9,420 nucleotides of DNA. Source: Alphaproteobacteria bacterium. Its GTDB lineage: Bacteria; Pseudomonadota; Alphaproteobacteria; RF32; CAG-239. The position numbers and the translations under genes are program-made. The DNA lies in assembly GCA_017958895.1 (NCBI GenBank), contig JAGDBT010000109.1, positions 1 through 9,420 on the forward strand. The letters are read 5' to 3'. The notes below the pieces were generated by a model. That model had not been told where the DNA came from. It saw only the letters and a list, made by a program, of their open reading frames with translations, and searched no databases. Below are positions 1 to 7,017 of the stretch, one piece after another. Numbering within the stretch: the stretch's first letter is position 1; each line of letters begins with the position of its first letter.

Positions 1-1202
1 AAACTCCGGTAACATTGGAATGGAATAACGGACAGGGCTTGATTTTTCGCAACGAAATTTCCCTTGATGAAAACTATTTGTTCAATATCAAACAAACCGT
101 TGAAAACAATTCCGGTGCTGCGGTAACTCTGGTACCTTACGGGCTTTTCAGCAAACGTTTGCAAGAAGAACAAACCCGCGGTATTGTACATGAGGGCTTT
201 ACCGGTGTTATTGACGGCAGTCTGGAAGAAATCAGATATGCCAACCTGGCTGAAACTCCTGAAGAATTCGAAACCACCGGCGGTTGGGTTTCCTTTTCCG
301 ACAAATATTGGTTCGGAGCTTTTATTTTTAACGGAGCCGCACAACAAAAAGTCAGTGTGCGAAAAATAAAAGATGATTTATTCCAACTTGATTATAAAGG
401 TTTGCCTTTGCAAATTCAATCCGGCAGCAGTGCTTCGGTTGATACCGGACTTTATGCCGGCGCTAAAGAGATAAAACTCTTAGATAAATATGCCAAGAAA
501 ATTAAAAAATTTGATTTAAATGTTGATTTCGGTTGGTATTATTTCATAACAAAACCGTTTTTCTATATTTTGGACTTTTTATACGGCTTTATCGGCAATA
601 TGGGCTGGGCTATTCTTTTATTTGCCTTTCTGTTACGTTTGGCAATGTTCCCGATTGCCAACAAGTCTTTTGAAAGCATGTCCAAGATGAAAAAAATTCA
701 GCCGAAAATAATGATTTTGCAAGAGATGTATAAGGATGACAAACCGGCCTTGCAACGTGCCACCATGGCTCTTTATCAAAAAGAAAAAATCAATCCGGCT
801 TCCGGCTGTTTGCCGCTGTTTATTCAAATCCCTATCTTCTTTTCTTTGTATAAGGTGCTGAATATTGCCATTGAGATTCGTCATGCCCCGTTTATCGGTT
901 GGGTAAAGGACTTATCCGCACCGGATCCTCTCGTGATTTCTTCTTGGTCTCATATTTATATCCCTTCCATGTTAGATATAGGTGTATGGCCGCTGATTTA
1001 TGGTTTAACCATGTTTTTGCAAAATCGTCTTAATCCGAAACCGGCCAACAAGGATCAGGCCCGCATGTTTGCTTTAATGCCGATTGTCTTCACTCTGATG
1101 TTTGCTCATTTTGCCGTCGGATTGGTAATTTATTGGACTTTAAGCAACGTTCTTTCCATTTTGCAACAACGCGCCATCATGTATAAAAACGGAGTTAAAT
1201 AA
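1..1202 (+). CDS. yidC: YidC membrane protein insertase, 5'-truncated by window edge
   Basis: YidC inserts and folds inner-membrane proteins, alone or with SecYEG. The reading frame is open from base 3 (TPVTLEWNNG...), so the TTG at 15 is not the start. The protein enters the window inside its periplasmic beta-sandwich domain, and about 399 codons remain out of the 550-600 usual for proteobacterial YidC. From about nt 531 the conserved core follows: a membrane segment (YYFITKPFFYILDFLYGF), then a helix carrying the groove arginine (LLRLAMFPI, Arg codon 636-638, matching R366 of E. coli). Next come the basic cytoplasmic helices (SMSKMKKIQPKI), the NPASGCLPLFIQIPIFFSLY segment, a periplasmic loop (APFIGWVKDLSAPDP) and the last membrane helices ending near LSNVLSILQQR. 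The stop TAA overlaps the engB start (TAATG), so the two are probably co-transcribed and translationally coupled. Identity is secure from the family signature. The N-terminal anchor and any promoter lie outside the window. Confidence 0.97.
   Translation, partial: TPVTLEWNNGQGLIFRNEISLDENYLFNIKQTVENNSGAAVTLVPYGLFSKRLQEEQTRGIVHEGFTGVIDGSLEEIRYANLAETPEEFETTGGWVSFSDKYWFGAFIFNGAAQQKVSVRKIKDDLFQLDYKGLPLQIQSGSSASVDTGLYAGAKEIKLLDKYAKKIKKFDLNVDFGWYYFITKPFFYILDFLYGFIGNMGWAILLFAFLLRLAMFPIANKSFESMSKMKKIQPKIMILQEMYKDDKPALQRATMALYQKEKINPASGCLPLFIQIPIFFSLYKVLNIAIEIRHAPFIGWVKDLSAPDPLVISSWSHIYIPSMLDIGVWPLIYGLTMFLQNRLNPKPANKDQARMFALMPIVFTLMFAHFAVGLVIYWTLSNVLSILQQRAIMYKNGVK
1191..1194 (+). promoter_or_regulatory. 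Ribosome binding site of engB
   Basis: GGAG lies inside the last codons of yidC, seven bases before the ATG at 1202. It fixes the engB start and supports translational coupling through the TAATG junction. Confidence 0.7.
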
Positions 1203-1843
1203 TGCCGGAAAAATTCACTCCAGAACAGATTTCCGCCGCGGAAGCACAATTCTGCAAAAACTGTGAATTCATGCTCGGAGTGGCAAAATTAGACCAACTG
1301 CCCGACGCAATTTATGAAGAAGTTGCGTTTGCCGGACGTTCCAATGTCGGAAAATCAAGTTTGTTAAATGCCCTTTTTAACCAAAGAAAACTGGCAAAGA
1401 CCTCTTCAACACCGGGCAGAACTCAGCAACTTAATTTTTTTAATTTCGATAATAAAATTTATTTGGTTGATTTGCCCGGCTACGGATATGCCAAAGCACC
1501 GGAAAGCATGGTTAAACAATGGCAACAAACCTTGAAGACTTATTTGCGCGGCCGGCCTAATTTGCGCCGAGTTTTTGTGTTAATCGATGCAAGACACGGC
1601 ATAAAAAAAGAAGACGAAGAAATTATGAAAATGCTGGATGATGCTGCTGTATCATATCAGATTGTCTTAACAAAAGCTGATAAGACATCCGCCGCAGAAC
1701 TGCAAAAAACCCTGCAGAAAAGCGCAGAAACCATCGCTAAGCACGGCGCTGCCATGCCGGATATTCTTGCTACCAGCTCGGAAAAGAAAATCGGACTGGA
1801 CCTGTTAAAAGCTGAAATATGCAGTCTGTTACCTGAAAATTAA
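1202..1843 (+). CDS. engB: Ribosome biogenesis GTP-binding protein EngB/YsxC/YihA
   Basis: This is a small TRAFAC-class GTPase needed for late assembly of the large ribosomal subunit; it acts in the cytoplasm. The 213-residue length is normal for the family. All G motifs are present: G1 GRSNVGKS at residues 45-52, G2 around TSSTPGRTQ at 67-75, G3 DLPG at 90-93 followed by the EngB signature YGYAKAP, G4 TKAD at 157-160 and G5 ATSS at 190-193. The ATG start is supported by GGAG seven bases upstream and by the one-base overlap with the yidC stop. The N-terminal stretch with FCKNCEFMLGVAKLDQLP resembles alphaproteobacterial EngB proteins. In many alphaproteobacteria argB follows yidC-engB. Here a convergent secretion gene follows instead, and the two 3' ends overlap by four bases. 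Confidence 0.97.
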   Translation: MPEKFTPEQISAAEAQFCKNCEFMLGVAKLDQLPDAIYEEVAFAGRSNVGKSSLLNALFNQRKLAKTSSTPGRTQQLNFFNFDNKIYLVDLPGYGYAKAPESMVKQWQQTLKTYLRGRPNLRRVFVLIDARHGIKKEDEEIMKMLDDAAVSYQIVLTKADKTSAAELQKTLQKSAETIAKHGAAMPDILATSSEKKIGLDLLKAEICSLLPEN

Positions 1844-2814
1844 GTCACTTCCGTAATGGCACGTTGGTTACCTAAACGTTGAATCTGTACCACATGCAAT
1901 TTCCGTTTCATTTCATCTAAGGTCTGCTCCACATTTACCGCACCGTTGGTAGAAGCCATAATACGTTTAATAAATTGCAGATAGGCCTCTTGTGAACTTT
2001 CAGCGTGAATGGTGGCAAAACAGTTATCGTGACCGGAACCCATAAGTTGCCAAATACCGCTGGCATTACTGGTGGAAATTTCGCCGCCGATAATGGCATC
2101 AGGTGTGAAACGTACGACCAAGTCAATAATTTTTGAATAATCAATACTATTGACTTGCTCGGTACGAGACATCACGAGGTGAACACGGTTCGGATGCGGA
2201 ACAATCAACTCTCTAGTATCCTCAACCGTAATAATTCGTTTATGAATATCCAAAATTTTCAGCAAATTATTCAAAAAAGTGGTTTTACCGGTTGATGTTG
2301 CGCCGCTAACCAAAATATGTTCACCTCGCTTTATATACAGCAACAGCCGTTCGTAAGCGTCATCCGGAACCTTAATATCCTTAAGCGGATTAAGCTTCTG
2401 CAACGCCTGTCCCTGTTTAATTCCGTAATCCTCAAGCCCAAACGCCACATCATCAGAGTGCAGACGAATAGCCAGCGCAATTCCGCCGGTTAAATCCTCC
2501 TCATCATACATAACGTTTTTGCCACAGATTGCGGAAAAACGGTGGTCCCCCGGAATGGTCGCATAGACCAAAGGAGTACCTTGAAGCGGATCAAAGTTCA
2601 ATTCATACGTATTTGCTATAATATAAAGCAAATCCGTTAAATATTCCTTAGAAAGCTTCTCATCTTTATACATAACCCACGGATAGGCACGTTTACCGCG
2701 CATTCTCAGCCAAATTTGGCCGGCACGATTGATTGCCACTTCCTCTAGGTTATCCTGATTGTACCAATAGGATAATGGTCGTAAAACTGATTCTAATACT
2801 GAAAAATCACTCAT
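1840..2814 (-). CDS. virB11: VirB11-family type IV secretion ATPase
   Basis: VirB11 proteins are hexameric AAA+-like ATPases at the cytoplasmic face of the inner membrane that power assembly of, and transport through, type IV secretion systems. The 324-residue length is typical. The N-terminal domain begins with LEEVAINRAGQIWL (residues 23-36), a VirB11-style opening, and contains GDHRFSAICG (89-98). The ATPase domain shows Walker A GATSTGKT (171-178), the acidic box ITVEDTREL (195-203) followed by VPHPNRVHL, Walker B PDAIIGGE (238-245) with Glu245, and the His box GHDNCFATIHAES (261-273). The arginine common after the Walker B glutamate in VirB11 (GE-[LMV]-R) is replaced here by GEIST. No signal peptide or membrane segment is visible. 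The gene follows the VirB10-domain gene after ten bases, with an AGGAGG overlapping that gene's stop codon. DotB/TraJ of Dot/Icm-type systems is an alternative, but the N-terminal motif and the EDTREL-VPH region fit VirB11 better. Confidence 0.93.
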   Translation of the reverse strand: MSDFSVLESVLRPLSYWYNQDNLEEVAINRAGQIWLRMRGKRAYPWVMYKDEKLSKEYLTDLLYIIANTYELNFDPLQGTPLVYATIPGDHRFSAICGKNVMYDEEDLTGGIALAIRLHSDDVAFGLEDYGIKQGQALQKLNPLKDIKVPDDAYERLLLYIKRGEHILVSGATSTGKTTFLNNLLKILDIHKRIITVEDTRELIVPHPNRVHLVMSRTEQVNSIDYSKIIDLVVRFTPDAIIGGEISTSNASGIWQLMGSGHDNCFATIHAESSQEAYLQFIKRIMASTNGAVNVEQTLDEMKRKLHVVQIQRLGNQRAITEVT

Positions 2815-2820
2815 CTACGC

Positions 2821-2826
2821 CCTCCT
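2821..2826 (-). promoter_or_regulatory. Ribosome binding site of the virB11 gene, overlapping the upstream stop
   Basis: Read on the minus strand, TAGGAGGGCGTAGATG joins the TAG stop of the VirB10-domain gene to a perfect AGGAGG, six bases before the ATG at 2814. Because the Shine-Dalgarno shares bases with the stop codon, ribosomes finishing the upstream gene would sit on it, which favours coupling. Confidence 0.8.
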
Positions 2827-5800
2827 ATAATAACTCCGGCAAATTGTCATCCGGATTAGTTTTTCCCGAAGACGGATAGGCCTTTTTGCCGTCTGTTGAA
2901 GGCGGAGTATTGCCTGTTCCGTTAGCCGGTGGCACATAACCCACGGCATTTCTTCCCGTACCGTTTGACGGGCCTGATACCGGTCTGACATTCTCACGAT
3001 AATTGCCTCTCACTGCAACCGAACCGTCTCCATGACCCTCCGGATGGTCAGTTGTAAGTCCCTGCTCACCATCTATTTCCTTGCCGTCCTCTTTTTGACC
3101 AGTTGAACGTTTTATGCTGTTAAGCCACAAATCTTGATTAGGAAAGATGATAATTCTTGTACCGGCAGGAACATAAGTTACGGCACGTATATTCGCCTTT
3201 CTTTCCAAAATTTCTGCAAATATATCGTTCATTTGTTCAAGGAAATTCTGTCTGGCATCTTGCGCCGCATCACTGAATGAACTTGTGGTAGTATCGCCGT
3301 TTGAGGTTGTTTTTGAACCGCCTCCGGCCGCCATAACAAAGGCCATACCGCTTTGCAACAACGAAGTAAGTACCGGCATTGAATATCTCTTCAACAACTG
3401 TTCATCCAAATAGCCGATAGCACCCGAACGTCCCTGAGCATCTGCCGTTTGAGCATTGCTGAACAAAAATTGTGAACCGTCAGGACGTATCAAACGTTTC
3501 CACGAAATCCCTATCTTCACGGCTCCGCCGCTGTTGCCGCCCGAACTGTCTCCGGCTAAGGCACCGATAACTCTTGAACCGGCCGGAATAATGATATTTC
3601 TGCCCTCTTCGGCATAAATATTACGTTCCACTATAGCTGTTATCGGAATATTTTCACTAAATCCTTCCGAAGCATATACCGAACGAGCCAAAACTGCCGG
3701 AATGGCTTTATCTTCCAAAATCATTTCGCTCATATCCACACGCCAGGTAGAAATGCCGCGATCTTGTGAAGGCCAACCGTCTTCTTCATAGCCCGTAAAG
3801 TTTGAAACATTGATATTGCTCTTAACATTACCTACCGAAACATTTCTGCGACGATTCGCTTGGAATCCCGATAAAACAGCCGCTCTGGCCGGATCATAAC
3901 GTTCTCCCTGTCCGTAACCGCCGCCCGGACCTAAGTTGGAAGGCTTGTTGCCTATGCCATAAGCATTTCCGCTACCGAAAGCATCCGCAGGCACAAACAT
4001 TTCACCGGCCGACGCGTTCTTTACTTCCTCAATGCCGATAGGGTTGTAGCTCATATCCACAACCATTCCGTCAGGAGTGCGGAAACCTATTTGACTTCCC
4101 TGCTCGTTCTTCACGCTGTTGTCGTCATAAATATTACCGATTACATCACCGTCCGGATTTAAAGCTATACCAACCACCTTATTACCAAATTGTCCGCTTA
4201 CCTGTTTTCCGCTTTCTGAAATTGTTACAGTCGGTTGATTACTCTCTTTTCCTTCTATATTTACTCTCTTATAATCGGCCCAATTCTGATTTCCCGGTCC
4301 AGCTCCTTCGGTTGCCACATAATATTGTAACGGCGTAGCTCGAGCAATTTCATCTCCGTCAATATTACGAATAAGACCGGCTTCCGCTAAAGTACCGACT
4401 TTTTCACCTTCAAAATCAATAACATTGCCGTCCAAATATAACATACCCACGGCATTATTGCTGGCATCGCGTACTATATAATCGCGATCTCCTCTTGCTA
4501 TAACCTGATTTTGCCTATTTAAAACGAAACCTCTGTCCATTTGCCCCAAACGACTTCCCACCATACTCAATACCGTGCCGTCTTTGGTCAAATATCCGTA
4601 TGTTACATGGTTTTCATCATAAACATAAAAATCATACAGGGCATAACCGACCATATTTCCTTTATTGATAACGCTACCGTCAAAATTGACCTGTCCGACA
4701 ATCTCTCCGCCCTTACCGACAACCTGTCCGGAATTTTGCACTAATCCCAAGAATTTATTGTCATAATCATAGGCAATTTTATATTTCATAACATTACCGA
4801 TGGTCTTTTTGCTCTTGGAAACCACATTACCGTTCGGTTGCATATATCCCAAAGGCTGACTGTTTGTATCAACCACCGAACCGTTGGCCAACACATGACC
4901 TATTATCTGACTGTCAAAATTTATAACCGGTTCCGGGGTTATAACTCCGTATCGTTGTTTATTTTCTCCGTCAATAATAATGCCGTTGCGATTTACGCAG
5001 CCCAAACTTTTACCTTGCAAATCATAACCGATACCGGTGTTGACAACCCCCGAAAAATTGCCGTCAAAGTCAATCAAATTTTTCGCAAAAACCGCATAAC
5101 CGATATAACTTCCTACATCTGAAATTGCCTGACCGTTCGGTAGCAACCTGCCTATAATTACTTCACGATTGTTGATTATGTCACCGCGACCGTTTACAAC
5201 ACCTATAACAGAGCATTTCTCGTTAACCACTGCTGCAAAAGGCACGAGTTGACCGCTGACAACCTGATTATTATCGACAATATAATTCCCGAAAACAATT
5301 TTACCTGCTTCTTTGCCGTTGAGGTCTAACATTTTTCCTTCGTTATCGGCATAACCTATCAAATCACCGCCGATATTTAAGGCTATTTTATTATCACCGC
5401 TGAAACCGCGAATAGGTGCCACCGCATTTGATTGCGGATCGTTTGTTTCAACCACATAATCTCCCGGTGTAAGTTTGTAAGCGATTGCGCCGTCATTATT
5501 AAGAATTAAATTTATCTCCGTCGGTCTTCCGAGCGGTTGTCCCAAAAATGAAACCGCATACAGCGGATTCAATATTCCGCCGATATATCCCTCTTTATTA
5601 AATACCGTACCGTTTTGAGATAATTTAACATCAGAGGTAAGCCGATAGAACTCGCCGTTCGGAGTTATATATGAATATAAAAGTCCTTCCAAGCTGTATA
5701 CAGGGTTAAGTTCATGAGCGCCGCCTATAACCTTGCCATCAGCGTTAAACACATAGCCGAAAGGTGATAATTTGGCAGTTTCCGAACCGTTAATTACCGA

Positions 5801-7015
5801 AGAATCAATATTAACTATTCCCATGCTGTTGCCACCGCTGTCAATGGCGAACATCTTATCGGTAATTCCGCCGATTAAAGTTCCGTTGCCGTCATAAGCC
5901 GAGGAACCCCGCATATAACCGATAGAGTTTCCGCCCAAACCAACAACACGTCCGTTTTTCATAGCTGCCCCTTTGATATGAGCCAACGAATCGTAAATCG
6001 GACCGGTTTTAACTAATTCACCTATTCTGACTTTATCTTTGTTATAAACATAACCTTTTGCCCCGACAACACCAACCGCCTCATTTCCGCGATAAACCCA
6101 GCCGTTAGGCACCACATAACCGAGATATTGCCCCTTATTGTCATTGGCCGTCGCTGATAAAGGTACGGCAAAACCGCTTACTTCACCCTTAGCGTTTACG
6201 ATTTTTCCGTCGGCACGATAAAATCCCAATATATTTTCACCGTTTTTAATTTCGCCGTTATAACCTATAACACCCATATATCTGCCGCCTATATCAAAGG
6301 CATATCCGGAAGATATTACGCTTCCTATTACCTTTCCGGCCGCATTATAGGCAAAACCGTTGGCCCGAATATTGCCCACATCTTTGCCTTCAAAATCAAT
6401 CAATCTGCCGTTAGGGGCAATACTGCCCAAAAATTTTCCTTGATTGGAAACAACCATTTTTGAAGACATTAACCGGCCTTCCAGAAAATAATCATCTCCC
6501 GATTTTCTGTAAGCATAGCCGTTAGCCGAAACAAAACCGATTTTCTGTCCGTCCAAATCCGTATAATCTCCGCCGTCCGTAAGACGTCCGATGGTGTTTC
6601 CGTCAGGAGAATAAATCAACCCCGGATATAAAACGTTACCGATAACATTACCTATATCATCAATAACCAATCCGTTAGGCAAAGAATGTCCGACCGGTTT
6701 GCCGCTTAAAGTACGAGCCACACCATCAGCATGTATTTTGCCCAATAATCTGTTATCAAAACCTATGGCAATTCCTTGCGGGACTATACCGCCGATATAA
6801 GCACCGGTGTCACCTACAATCAAACTATCAGCCGTGATTGTACCCACACGTTGTCCGGCAACGTTAATTACCATACCGGTTGAAATAACCTGACCGATTA
6901 CTTTGCCGGTAAAATCAATAGCCGTAATCTCGGCCGCTTTCGATGTATTCGCCATCAAAAGAACTGTAACAAACGATAAAAATCTTAATTGCAAACTTTT
7001 CGTTATTTTAATCAT
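2825..7015 (-). CDS. virB10: Giant secreted 17-residue-repeat protein with C-terminal VirB10/TrbI domain (CagY/DotG-like architecture)
   Basis: This is a probable core-complex component of a type IV secretion system. Residues 1-27 form a signal peptide: basic start, hydrophobic FLSFVTVLLMA, likely SKA|A cleavage. Residues 37 to about 994 are roughly 50 or more tandem units of consensus GxxIGxVxxxGxVxDxx, mostly exactly 17 residues, interrupted by non-repeat islands near GDYVVETNDPQSN and GAGPGNQNWADYKR. Residues about 1005-1085 are a Gly/Asn-rich linker. Residues about 1088-1300 match VirB10/TrbI: an IPAVLARSVYASEG-type opening, NIYAEEGRNIIIPAGSRVIG, WKRLIRPDG and VPAGTRIIIFPNQDLWL. The antenna-like pair of helices (about 1210-1262) is separated by a Gly/Ser/Thr loop. 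A tail of about 95 residues, rich in Gly, Pro and Asn, follows. At 1396 residues it is about three times the length of ordinary VirB10. The ATG is set by GGAGG and by the signal peptide. CagY and DotG share the layout, but the repeat differs. The role of the repeats is unknown. Confidence 0.9.
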   Translation of the reverse strand: MIKITKSLQLRFLSFVTVLLMANTSKAAEITAIDFTGKVIGQVISTGMVINVAGQRVGTITADSLIVGDTGAYIGGIVPQGIAIGFDNRLLGKIHADGVARTLSGKPVGHSLPNGLVIDDIGNVIGNVLYPGLIYSPDGNTIGRLTDGGDYTDLDGQKIGFVSANGYAYRKSGDDYFLEGRLMSSKMVVSNQGKFLGSIAPNGRLIDFEGKDVGNIRANGFAYNAAGKVIGSVISSGYAFDIGGRYMGVIGYNGEIKNGENILGFYRADGKIVNAKGEVSGFAVPLSATANDNKGQYLGYVVPNGWVYRGNEAVGVVGAKGYVYNKDKVRIGELVKTGPIYDSLAHIKGAAMKNGRVVGLGGNSIGYMRGSSAYDGNGTLIGGITDKMFAIDSGGNSMGIVNIDSSVINGSETAKLSPFGYVFNADGKVIGGAHELNPVYSLEGLLYSYITPNGEFYRLTSDVKLSQNGTVFNKEGYIGGILNPLYAVSFLGQPLGRPTEINLILNNDGAIAYKLTPGDYVVETNDPQSNAVAPIRGFSGDNKIALNIGGDLIGYADNEGKMLDLNGKEAGKIVFGNYIVDNNQVVSGQLVPFAAVVNEKCSVIGVVNGRGDIINNREVIIGRLLPNGQAISDVGSYIGYAVFAKNLIDFDGNFSGVVNTGIGYDLQGKSLGCVNRNGIIIDGENKQRYGVITPEPVINFDSQIIGHVLANGSVVDTNSQPLGYMQPNGNVVSKSKKTIGNVMKYKIAYDYDNKFLGLVQNSGQVVGKGGEIVGQVNFDGSVINKGNMVGYALYDFYVYDENHVTYGYLTKDGTVLSMVGSRLGQMDRGFVLNRQNQVIARGDRDYIVRDASNNAVGMLYLDGNVIDFEGEKVGTLAEAGLIRNIDGDEIARATPLQYYVATEGAGPGNQNWADYKRVNIEGKESNQPTVTISESGKQVSGQFGNKVVGIALNPDGDVIGNIYDDNSVKNEQGSQIGFRTPDGMVVDMSYNPIGIEEVKNASAGEMFVPADAFGSGNAYGIGNKPSNLGPGGGYGQGERYDPARAAVLSGFQANRRRNVSVGNVKSNINVSNFTGYEEDGWPSQDRGISTWRVDMSEMILEDKAIPAVLARSVYASEGFSENIPITAIVERNIYAEEGRNIIIPAGSRVIGALAGDSSGGNSGGAVKIGISWKRLIRPDGSQFLFSNAQTADAQGRSGAIGYLDEQLLKRYSMPVLTSLLQSGMAFVMAAGGGSKTTSNGDTTTSSFSDAAQDARQNFLEQMNDIFAEILERKANIRAVTYVPAGTRIIIFPNQDLWLNSIKRSTGQKEDGKEIDGEQGLTTDHPEGHGDGSVAVRGNYRENVRPVSGPSNGTGRNAVGYVPPANGTGNTPPSTDGKKAYPSSGKTNPDDNLPELL
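3116..3754 (-). other. VirB10/TrbI C-terminal domain within the giant repeat protein
   Basis: Residues about 1088-1300 of the 1396-residue protein. In VirB10 this beta-barrel domain forms the inner layer of the outer-membrane core complex, and its antenna helices line the outer-membrane pore. Seen here: IPITAIVERNIYAEEGRNII followed by PAGSRVIG, then WKRLIRPDG, the RYSMPVLTSLLQSGMAFVMA helix, a loop rich in G/S/T, the FLEQMNDIFAEILERKA helix, and the closing VPAGTRIIIF strand. All the order-defining motifs of the family are present, so the domain looks intact. Confidence 0.88.
4034..6907 (-). repeat. Tandem 51-bp coding repeats (17-aa glycine-rich beta units) in the VirB10-domain gene
   Basis: Consecutive units such as GKVIGQVISTGMVINVA, GQRVGTITADSLIVGDT, GAYIGGIVPQGIAIGFD and GKPVGHSLPNGLVIDDI keep a strict 17-residue period over residues 37-172. 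After that an occasional 15, 16, 18 or 20-residue unit appears. The pattern alternates hydrophobic residues with fixed glycines at positions 1, 5 and 11, as expected of short beta-hairpins with turns. The units are strongly diverged at the DNA level, so this is an old array. About 55 units would fill the region if all were 17 residues. Confidence 0.9.
6935..7015 (-). other. Signal peptide coding region of the VirB10-domain repeat protein
   Basis: The first 27 residues have a basic start (MIKITKSLQLR), a hydrophobic core (FLSFVTVLLMA) and a polar end NTSKA with Ser at -3 and Ala at -1 before A28. This fits signal peptidase I cleavage. There is no lipobox cysteine. If uncleaved, the same segment could serve as an inner-membrane anchor as in typical VirB10. 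Confidence 0.75.
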
Positions 7016-7017
7016 TA

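Noticed and set aside
15..17. TTG as the start of the first gene
   Set aside because: The frame is open upstream to base 3 and reads TPVTLEWNNG, which is internal YidC sequence. The gene is truncated by the window, not short.
1840..2814. Assignment of the ATPase as DotB/TraJ or PilT
   Set aside because: The N-terminal LEEVAINRAGQIWL segment and the ITVEDTREL-VPHPNRVHL region fit VirB11. DotB remains a weaker alternative because the neighbour resembles DotG in layout.
2815..2997. Short minus-strand frame (60 codons) at the end of the VirB10-domain gene
   Set aside because: It lies in another frame of the disordered tail, has no conserved motif, and its codons are explained by the larger gene.
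4541..5122. Plus-strand open frames opposite the VirB10-domain gene
   Set aside because: These are antisense shadows of the repeats. They have no ribosome binding sites or recognisable domains, and the frame openness follows from the repeat's codon pattern.
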